Source: Phoma sp. XZ068 (Eukaryota > Ascomycota > Dothideomycetes > Pleosporales > Didymellaceae). Taken from it: a stretch of DNA of 64,000 bases. Of this stretch, positions 40,291-49,236 are shown one piece after another. A program made the position numbers and the translations under genes. The notes below the pieces were generated by a model. That model was not told where the DNA came from and searched no databases. It was given only the letters and a program-made list of their open reading frames with translations. Every line of letters begins with the position of its first letter. Position 1 is the first letter of the stretch. The DNA lies in assembly GCA_004835665.1 (NCBI GenBank), contig RBKR01000009.1:1-64000 (forward strand). The letters run 5' to 3'.

Positions 40291-40431
40291 TTATCAGATG
40301 CCCCGATAACATTGGTAGCCTCGGTGTTTCAATCGGAGCGTAACCCACAAGTACTCTGAAAACTTTTATCAGATGCGATAATCAGGTCGGAATAACTCGG
40401 TAGTTCGGCGCCACTCAGGATGTTATCAGAT
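40291..40431. promoter_or_regulatory. Cluster of three SreA-type iron GATA sites
   Basis: Exact TTATCAGAT occurrences at 40291-40299, 40366-40374 and 40423-40431, plus extra GATAA cores near 40305 and 40377. The spacings are 75 and 57 bp. They are 690-830 bp upstream of the ferric reductase start. They also lie just past the 3' end of the PKS fragment that ends at 40501. By chance the 9-mer pattern is expected only about once per 65 kb counting both strands, so clustering is meaningful. Confidence 0.6.
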
Positions 40432-40500
40432 CAAGTTTTATTGCAATACCTACCCATTATTATTGCTTTCTGCGACAACTGCAACCAGCTTCACGCAAGC

Positions 40501-41655
40501 TTACACGTCCTCTGCTGCAAATGCAGGAAGATACTGGCTCGTGCCAGCTACAAGAATGCCCAAACTAGCAATGCTGGTGTTTCCCATCAACTCAAATACA
40601 GCAACATCACCCTTCAGCTCCTTCGCGAGCTAATCCCTCATTTCCACTGCAACTAGCGAGTCCACACCGTAGACATGCATGGGCTTATTAGCAGGATCAA
40701 TGTCGTCCACGGGCATGGAGAGCGCTTTGGCTAGCTTCCGCGTCAGTGCTTCGGCTACGACAGCTCCCGCGTCGCCCACTGAATGCGCCGTGCCTAAAAG
40801 AGCCTGGAGATTGACAAACACACCTGGCCCATCTGTTATTTCTGCACCAATATTATCCATTTGGTACATGTTCTTGAATAGTGGCTTGTGCATCCAGAAT
40901 AGATCCTCAATGCCCTTGGTGCGTAATGATGCCGCCGTCTCGACGCCTGCCGCAACCTGAGCCCGCAATGTGGAGGGCACAGGAAGAGTAGGATTGCAGT
41001 GGCAGTCCAACATGGCAAGAAACTCGCTGTCTCAAATAGGCATGTACTCTCTTGCGCGAAGCATGCCCATGGCCTCGGCACGCTCAGCTGCGAAGCCAAC
41101 TGAAAGGATCATGCCCAGGTTGAGAGACACAGCTTTTTCTCCCATAGAAGTACGGTGCCTTGCAAGAGCGTCCTGGTATGCATTGCCAGAGCCGTAGTTT
41201 GACTGGCTGGGTCCGCCGAAGACGGCAGATCCGGAAGAAAGGAGGACAAAGAAGTCCATGTTCTTCGGCAGGAGCTTGTGTAGGTTCCACGAGCCTTGAA
41301 CCTTGGGTCTCGTGACGGCAAGATAGTCTTCGAGGGACACAGTCTCGAAAATGGAATCTTCAGGCACCATCGCACCCTGTATGCAACCTTTAACCGGTGG
41401 CATAGCCGTGCGACAATACGACAAAACAGCTGCGAGCTGCCCCTCGTTGCTCACTTTGTACTGGAGCGCAACGACAATGCAACCCATGGCCTTTAATTCT
41501 GACAAAAACCCAGCTGCCGTTTCAGTCGTGGCTTCGGAACGAGAGAAAAGAATCAGGTATCTCGCGCCTCGGCCAACCATCCATCTCGCCATACTCCGAC
41601 TGAGGCCTCCAAGACCACCAGATACGACGTACATCGCTTTAGGATCAAGGGTGCA
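40501..41655 (-). pseudogene. C-terminal part of a highly reducing polyketide synthase: KR and ACP, two in-frame stops
   Basis: One frame runs through the ketoreductase: MYVVSGGLGGLSRSMARWMV with the NADPH motif, FFVLLSSGSAVFGGPSQSNY, and the catalytic-Tyr region YGSGNAYQDALARHR. It continues into an ACP whose phosphopantetheine serine is present in YGVDSLVAVEMRD, and ends at a TAA at 40501-40503 after LAKELKGDVAVFELMGN. Two in-frame stops interrupt it. A TGA at 41032-41034 lies between PI and DSEFL. A TAG at 40630-40632 sits where relatives have Trp. Both can be explained by a single C-to-T type transition. Upstream the frame fades into AT-rich DNA; no other PKS domain is attached. Confidence 0.85.
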
Positions 41656-41935
41656 TAATAGGTAAGAATCTAGAACAACCTTTAAGGGAAAGATTACTTA
41701 GCTAGTAATAAATAATAATATTTAAAAGGTTAACTAACTATAACTACCTTACCTAGCTTAGGGGCTATAACTATCTTACTTGAGTACTTCTTAGACTATG
41801 TTAGATAAAAAATATTTGTAGTCTCCTTATATTTAAAATTCTAGAGAGGTTTTAGTAGGTAGACTTTTTCTTCCTCTACTAATTATCTAATACTATCTAA
41901 AAGATACCTTGTAAGTAGGAGGTTTAAGTAAGGTG
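41656..41935. repeat. AT-rich RIP-like insertion
   Basis: About 280 bp of AT-rich, stop-rich DNA lies between the PKS KR-ACP piece and the crotonase remnant. The composition matches the RIP-like blocks at 15-20 kb. It marks the breakpoint where the PKS fragment loses its upstream domains. Confidence 0.5.
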
Positions 41936-41937
41936 TC

Positions 41938-42413
41938 AAGTGAAACAAGAAGTGCATTTCCAACACCCCGCACTCTACCTTCCACTGCACCAATGGTAAC
42001 CTGTGGGAGCGCAGAAATGTTATATATAAGCTCGGCAGAAGCCGGCCACGTCTCAGCTGCTTCAGCTGTCAGTTATAAAGCCTAAAGCTTTGATAGTATT
42101 ACGTACAAAGGTTGGGCATTGTGAGGTCAAGATGACCTATAAAATACCGTGGGCATCACTCTTGAAAATGACAACCTTGGTTTCATTGTCCCGCTAGAGC
42201 TTTCCCACAATGTTGGTTACTATCTTGGGTGTCTTGATTCCAGAAGTTGAGAGTTGAGTTTGGATTGTGAAAGGTAATTTCAAGTATGCTGTTGTTCTGC
42301 GACGTCTTTAATCCAGCGTAATGCGGTAGCTGGAGGGCGTGGACCGACGAAAGAGTAACGCAAGCAACTATGTAGGCACAATGTGAAGAAAAAAGCATGC
42401 TTGAGATTGTCAA
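41938..42413 (-). pseudogene. Secreted enoyl-CoA hydratase/isomerase (crotonase)-like protein, broken
   Basis: The first 76 codons from 42413 give a signal peptide (SSHCAYIVACVTLSSVHA) and a crotonase start (GLKTSQNNSILEITFHNPN, then LNFWNQDTQD). The homology then changes frame. RDNETKVVIFKSD is preceded by a TAG where relatives have Gln. IGHLDLTMPNLC lies in a third frame. TAEAAETWPASAELIYNISA and LPQVTIGAVEGRVRGVGNAL correspond to the crotonase oxyanion-hole region. The copy ends at the AT-rich block and lacks the C-terminal half. Such crotonase-fold proteins occur in many ascomycetes. Its adjacency to PKS debris may be incidental. Confidence 0.55.
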
Positions 42414-44295
42414 GTTGGAGCAGCAAGCATTGTAGGTAGAGGATTAAATGTGAGGGTTCGGATGCAGATTAACACAAAATCTTAGAGGAAAGGTCTACCT
42501 GGCGTTATATACTCCTGGGATGATTAGGCTCATCAAAGCAACTTCTCTCCTCTGTTTAATCGTCCGCATTGTGAGGTCTTAGCTGATCTAGGGACCCTAG
42601 ATAATTTTAAAATTGCCGAATTGTAAGCCAGTAGCTCCTAAGTACTAGTACGTAGGTTGGATTAATCATCTGTAGCACAAGATGCCTTGAAAATTCAGCA
42701 AAGGCGTCCCACAAGGACTGCATTGTTACTTTAGCTGAGTAAAGGGCTACTAGCAAAGGTTGCTAATCGCGCTTCCTATGGTTACTAGCAGAAACATCGT
42801 ACGTGAAGACGTGTGCAGTGATTAGAGTCAAGCGAAAACTAAGCTTCATGCAGTTATATTTTACATTCACATCACGCTAGCCAACCTATATATCTTAAAC
42901 TTTATTAAATACCTTATAGCTAGTACATTTGCTCTGAATTAGTCTTAAAAGATAATATAGACATAGCCTTATTCTTACCAAATTAACTATTACACGCTGT
43001 AACATTTGTTAGTACTACTATTTAGCTAACCCTGCCAAGATTAAATGTCCCGCGTTACAAACCACAATACTTTTGCTTGTAACTACAGTACGCTATCTCT
43101 GCTTACTAATTTTTGTAGGAAAGTGTTTATAAATCAAGCTCTTTTTGTGCGCTTGCCGATCTAAGACGTGAGCCGGCTCTAAGTTAGGTTTACTACAGTG
43201 TTGAACGCTTTCCTTATTCGTGTTAGGTGACTCGGGCTATCATTTAGGCCGCCAGTGCTTCTTAAATGCCAATACCTTACCCAACCTTCCCCTATAACGA
43301 CACTTGCGTGCAATTTGCTTATCCGGATAGCATATCTTCAATGCTTAATAGAAGCACTATACTCTGCCTATTGCTAAAAGCGTGGTTCTAGATTACTAAA
43401 ATTATATAGCGTTATTTACAATCAAAGTCTTAATATTTTGTTACGTGTAGTATACAATAAAACAAAGCTATTACTTGCTTTTAAAGTTTTATAACTTATA
43501 AGTTTAGCCTACACGCCTTTATCTTCTTTGTATAGATATAACTTAAAGCTGTTTTATTTGCGTTTTTATTTTACTATATAGTTATTCTGTTTATCTATTT
43601 ACTAAACGCGCGTTAAGGTTGTATAATTATAATGCCATGTCTAAACAGCCTGTACTAGTATATAACGTTAAAGCAAATTCTTATTATAAAACTGCAGATT
43701 ATAACAAGACTAAAGATTAAATACATATATGCAAGGTAAATATTTTTAAACTAATTAATGTTTTTTAAGGTAAAGATCAGTGCTAGATCATTAAATAATC
43801 TAGCTTTTGTCCGAGTTATAACGTCCGTTATATCTCTAACTTGTTCGTTGGCCATTCGAGTTCGTATGTAAAGCATAGTTTCATCGCCTCTTAACAAGTC
43901 ATTCAAGTCGTTGTCACTGCAGCGCCCTCGTCAAAAGAATGATTTGGGTGCCATATTTAAGGTCAAGCATATTTATAAATCGGTTCAGGAAGTATCTATA
44001 AGTATAAAGCTGTAATATCGGGGGCTGTGGAAGTTTTGAATGAAGTCAGAGCAGGTGGAATGCTGAAATAAGCCATGAACCCTACTTACCCTGGATCTGT
44101 AGTAACGTGGCAATGCACGCCAAGCAATTCAACAATATAGCTGATAACAAACGGCACGCGTACTTGGGTCGCGAATAGTGGTTGCAGTATCTCCCATTCT
44201 AGGTTCAAACATTGTATTTAGGTGAGTAACTAGTTACATCTTGCATAGATCTCTAGTCTGTGTTGCCTGTAGGTGTCAATGACAATTGAATTAGA
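42414..44295. other. Gene-free, largely AT-rich region of 1.9 kb
   Basis: Strongly AT-rich from about 42850 to 43800 with scattered less biased words, compatible with an old RIP-mutated repeat. No frame, TIR or LTR could be recognised. A more balanced stretch at 43800-44290 precedes the 3' end of the next gene. Confidence 0.5.
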
Positions 44296-46002
44296 TTAGA
44301 CAGTAGCAGTGCTGGTTGCACCGCACTCTTGCTGGCACTTGGTAGGGATAGGGTCGCAATTTACCGTCGTACCCTCGTCGTATTGAGGTACACAGAGGAA
44401 ATCCAGGCAGACAAGTCCACTGGCACAGCAATCGAGGCTTGGGTCACATTGCTGAGCGATTGGAAGGCCGCAAGTTAGAGTGGAGCTGGGAGTGGCTGAG
44501 TTTGAAGCAGAGGTCGGCGTGCTAGACGAAGTACTGGACGTCGATAACGACGTGGACGATGACCTTGTGCTTGATGAAGAAGACGTGGAAGACGTTGAAG
44601 ACGAAGTGCTTGACTCAGTACTTGAAGAGGTGGTAGTTGTGGAGCTCAGACTACTTGTCGTTGTTGAACAACCAGCTTGCGTATCGTCGAGGCTCAGCGC
44701 TTCTCTAATGTCTGTAGGAGTGGTCCCAATGATTGTCGTATCGTAGACAAGCGGGGCGCCCGGCTCAGCAAGGTTATAGACGTTGACTTCAAACTGTCCG
44801 TCCGGATTGTCTTTGCCCAGTCTCTTGCATAATGCTTCCGGAACAATGCTGTCCAGGTTCTTCTCGCCTATAGATTTTGCCGCTTCGAGCGAATTGCTGC
44901 AAGTAGCCAGGAACAGAGCAAACCCTGGTGTTAACAGCCCGGTTGAGGCAACTGTTGCTATTCCCAGACGTACTGCCACTGCTGTGCAAACGCTTTGCTC
45001 AGGTACCTCGAGATTAAGTATGCTCTCAAAATTATTGGGCACTCCCCGCGCGTCATTGATGAGGCCAATGATGCTGAGGAGTTTAGAGACAGTGCTGAGA
45101 CAATCGGCTGCAATATCGGCCTTTTGGAAGGCACAGGAGTTAAAGTATTCGTTTGGTCCAATAGGAGATAACTGCACATCATCTCCAATGTTGTTGTCGA
45201 GATCAAAGCATCGAGCGATCAAATTAAAGTCGCAATCATATGTGATGGGAGAATTGTCCAACCGGTGGACAATTAAATCAACATCTACTGTATCCTTGAC
45301 GTTGGCGGCATGTCTCTTAACTGCTGCTATTACTTCAGATCTCTTCTTTCAGCTGCCTCGACCTTTTACCGAGAATGAGAAAGCATATGTTACCGAGCAG
45401 TTTGCAGGTGTGTAGAAAAGAGTGCCGTTGGAGAAGATTCCCCAGTAATCAGGTGCCGATGTTTTGAAAATGATACGATCCTCGTCGACTTTTAGGAGCA
45501 AAGGCGCTGAGGAAATATCGTCAACTACGATCTCACCCTCTTTGTTGGGAAAGCCTAGAGACAGATTCTTATTGATTGGCACAAATGGGACAGTCGGAAC
45601 TGTCAAATTTTGGAGAGATTGGCATTGTGAAGGTGGGATTCGATCCACCGAAACAAGGATGCTCGCGTTCGAGCTCGGCTGTAGCGTTATTTTCGAGGGC
45701 CTTGGTGTTGTTCTCGAGGGTTTTGGTGTTGTTCTCGAGGGTTTTGGTGTTGCTCTTACACCCTGGCAGATTGTGCTTGATGGGACAGGGTGAGGATATT
45801 GAGGGCAATTCTTGCAATTTTGGTTCCAGTTCCAATGATTTGACGGTCCTTTGTGCCAGCCCGTCTGATCATGGTAGCAAAATGGAGCAAGCGAGTCGCA
45901 CACGTGGCATACGTGCCATTTTTGGAAATCACTGGCACTACGGGCTGCAATACCTGTAGTGATTCCCAACCAGATAAAGAGTTGGAAGTAATGAAACAGC
46001 AT
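44296..46002 (-). CDS. Secreted Ser/Thr-rich cysteine protein, about 556 aa
   Basis: Exon 1 is 45363-46002; exon 2 ends at 44296 and begins at 45326 or 3-6 bp lower, at alternative AG sites. The donor GTCGAG at 45362 is the only one in the right phase and gives an intron of 36-42 bp. The signal peptide is MLFHYFQLFIWLGITTGIAA. Next comes a His/Trp/Cys segment (WHVCHVCDSLAPFCYHDQ), then TPKPSRT repeats from a 21-bp tandem repeat. A beta-rich part ends in YTPANCSVTYAFSFSV. The second part (DCDFNLIARCFDLDN ... CAFQKADIAADCLSTVSKLL) has regularly spaced Cys. A long Ser/Thr mucin-like tract then leads to a short Cys-rich tail (CGLPIAQQCDPSLDCCASG) like a small chitin-binding or knottin module. No family is recognised. 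It is probably a cell-wall or extracellular glycoprotein. Confidence 0.65.
45690..45757. repeat. 21-bp in-gene tandem repeat
   Basis: Three adjacent imperfect copies of TCTCGAGGGTTTTGGTGTTG encode the TPKPSRT motif of the secreted protein on the minus strand. The unit length is a multiple of three, so copy-number change would not break the frame. Confidence 0.85.
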
Positions 46003-47812
46003 TATGGATGACGAGGAGCCCGAATATACCCAGTCTAGCGGCAATATATTGATTATATATGGCTGATCTGAGAGCTTGCGCAACCAAGAATCAGGGGGTC
46101 GCAAACTATTGATCCAGACCTCAAAATTAACACATCCTGGCCAAACTAAATGTTCCGAACGCCAAGTTTACTTAGAAAGTCTTATTGTGTGGAAGCAATG
46201 CCACAGCCGGGAAACCGAAACGATAGACCGTATCTTGATTGGGTGCATTGGAATGCCTGGTATTGTCTATGTGTATTAGTGGCAGCCCCTGATCGGCTCG
46301 TGAACATTTGTTGGTTAACTTCCCCGCCACACTCAAGCTACGCATTCAGCTCAATGATGCGCCACATGGGACCTAATCAAGTACTAGATCAGGGCTGCCA
46401 AAGTACTGGACCCGTGCACAAATGCTGTTCTTTTCTCCTGGTGCAGATGTAACCTCCTTTTTCTTTCAGTACACTCACACCTACATCTCTCCGCAACTTG
46501 TTCAGACCAAGACCAAGTGCGATGCGGCTATTTCACAATGCATCTCGCTGGGGTGGGAGAACAAATCGTGCTCACGAAGAAGCTGTTTGCCCTGTCAGAG
46601 TGTCGAATGCGGCTTTGTAGGCCTGGACCAAACCTTACTCTAGTTGATTTTACTATACATGAATCTATCAGGTCGGGTTGGGACCTGATCGGATCTGATC
46701 ATACCCGGCACGAGGGGGGGATAACTGAGTCTGTTGATAATAATAGCTGCACCTGCTGTAGAGTCCTTTTCAGGATACGTTGATCGTGTTAGCGCTTGCG
46801 CCACACCCCAGAATCGTGCCGTGTCTGTTCGACAGGGTTTCTCAGCTTCTTAAAGTATCACCTAGTCATGCTTCCTGCAGCTGAGCGTTCACTTGTTAGT
46901 AGCGCGCGTGATGGTGTCGACAGGACAGTTCTTGACAGTTGGCATCCTACAATAGTAGGTGCGGCAGGGCTATCGTTGACATTGGAGCCATGTCAGATTG
47001 CAGCTGTGATATCAATGGCTTCCTGCTACTTAAAATTTCAACGAAAAGCTTCTTTTCATGATTTTCCGCTTTTTGAGAATAAGCAGGACATCCATTCCAA
47101 CCCTCTCTTTCTCAATACGTACGTAGAAATAATATGACTCTGCTATTTCGAGAATGGGAAGTTGTTTAGTAGACTCACATTAGTTGCAATTGATAATAGA
47201 CTTTGGACGTAACGCATTCACACTTTGAAGCCCACGTCATGGCGCTAATCCGTATCGAGTGCTAGTAAACAGGTGTCATGTACCCAAACGTCTACTTATT
47301 TTTTGGCAATCATGACACATGATGGCATAGAACACTTCCCTCACTTTCTCGGATTTGCTCATGGTGAGTGGAACTCATGTTGCGTACGAGGACCAGGCAT
47401 ATTACGGGTCCACTGGCCATGATATACCCGTTGTTGAAACGGACACAACACAAGTAGCGACGAAAATCGGCGGCGTGCAAAAGCCAAATAGACAGAGAAT
47501 CACGCTACTGCAGGGAAAACATATCTCACACACATATTCGATGATTCTGGTATAGATAGAGATACTCAAAATACTGGATAAGGTGCATCACACAGATCCG
47601 CGCACTGTGGAAAGGAAACGACATGCGGTGCGCTTGCAGCAACGATCATTGATTTTGCTCAAAACAGTCATATTTGAAGGCTTTCTGAGCATAACGCATT
47701 GCCACTCTAATTCCTTGGTGAGATAATGATCAGGCTTCCACAATCAACAAAGACGCTTCAGATCGTTCTCATATCAGGTATTCTATACCACTGACCAAAT
47801 ACCTCCAAAAAC
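46003..47812. other. Intergenic region of 1.8 kb, no gene seen
   Basis: Normal composition but no frame with recognisable similarity or splice-consistent extension. Frames at 46422-46643, 46796-47137 and 47355-47555 lack supporting features. Confidence 0.5.
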
Positions 47813-48378
47813 TCAGGTCGTAGGTGTCTTTAGCCAGCGCGTGCTGTTTAAGAATTGTGAGATAGATAGAGTTGCGGTGCTCATAAATAGCATCCATTCG
47901 ACGGCACTGAATACTGTCGCCGCCTTGAGTGCCCCACAGGAAACATATCCCTGCGAACATGCTCCAGTCCCAATTTGGACAGCCACAGCAATCCAACCGG
48001 CAAACCAGGAAAGAACGGCCACCAACTCAAGGGCGACAGGAATACACCCAACCAGTGATCGGTCCACAGTGATATTTCGAGCAAAGAGTTGGAAGATGGC
48101 AACCAGGGTTGACCATGCGGCGCAAAAGAGCAAGAAGCCCCATGCGTTCGGGACGCCGAAGTAGCCGTAGTATCCGCCAAAGGGATTATCGACGTAGGAA
48201 GTGTAGCCACGATACACGTGGATAGCTAAGTGAGATTAGGCCCAACGATGCGTCGAAGGCATAGAATTGAGAGCATCGTACCGTAGCCGTCTGTTCCCAT
48301 AATAATGATGGCACAGATGAGCTGCAGCGCTCGCAGTACAAGGTTGAGCATTTTGTGTTCCGCAATGATCACGGTCAT
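47813..48378 (-). CDS. MARVEL-like four-transmembrane protein, 169 aa
   Basis: Two exons, 48282-48378 and 47813-48225, with a 56-bp intron (GTACGA..CTTAG) in phase. The start is ATG at 48378 (MTVIIAEHKMLNLVLRALQL). Four hydrophobic spans follow: MLNLVLRALQLICAIIIMG, NAWGFLLFCAAWSTLVAIFQ, PVALELVAVLSWFAGWIAVA and AATVFSAVEWMLFMSTATLS. A YRGYTSYVDNPFGGYYGYFG loop lies between the first two. This is the common layout of small fungal MARVEL-domain (PF01284-like) proteins. The gene seems complete. Function unknown. Confidence 0.75.
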
Positions 48379-49236
48379 GGTCTACGGCGGTCTACGTTGA
48401 AGGATAACGAATGCTGGATCAATCGAATGGCTGTGGGATCGATGAGGAGTGCGTCGTGGCGCAAGTGGCTCAAAGTCCGGAAGTGATGGCTGACACAAGG
48501 TCTTTGAGTACAATAGATGCCAAAGTCTGCACCAAAAGCAATGACCGATGTTTCTTTCAAGGATTATCGCGAAAAGATTATACTCGTTGCAATCTCAAAT
48601 CTTTATAGAATATAATTGACGTGTAGGACCAGATGCGTTGCGTAGTTGAGGCCCTGTCAAACGTTGAATCCCTCGCAACCTGAACTACATGCAGCAATAG
48701 TTGCGAGGTATGTTTAGGCGGCCTGCGCCTTATTGGCCCGCAACGCCAGGCCTTGTAAAGTCTCCAACATGAGCACTTACATATCAACCGCAAACTCTTT
48801 TGTCTCGTACAAGATTTTGTCAGTTCGCCGTGCCGGTAAAAGGTACGACGCAAAGTTGGAATAATATTGACTTTGTTACTGTTCTCGTGGTGCACGTCCA
48901 AGACGTTGTCCCTTTGTGTGTACTCTATCGGAACCTCGTCATCTAAGTTCTCTTGCGTCGTCTTCTTTCCCTCGCTCTCTCTCTCTATTGTCCTTTAGGT
49001 GTGCCTCTAAGCCACTGCTCGTGATGCCCTCAACATGCTCTGAATCGAAGGAAGGCGATCGCAGATTGTCAATTGACCTACCAGCCGCGCTTGCCGACCT
49101 CTTTAATGTACCTTCGCCCTTTTCGCTCTTTCCCGCTTCAATTCTGTATCATCTTCGAAACCAAACACTAAGTTCCATTGAACAGTGCAAGCGCACCACT
49201 GAGCTTCTTCGTCACTGATCGCCTTCATCTGGCGAA
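48379..49236. other. Intergenic region, no gene seen
   Basis: About 860 bp between the MARVEL-like gene and the sterol glucosyltransferase stop. Nothing recognisable on either strand. Confidence 0.45.

Larger units (their letters stand above)
39601..40500. other. Ferric reductase upstream region, no gene seen
   Basis: Apart from the GATA sites the 900 bp hold no recognisable coding sequence. Small frames such as 39814-40131 have no family features. A CGGAGCACGCTCCG palindrome sits at about 40268-40281. Confidence 0.45.
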
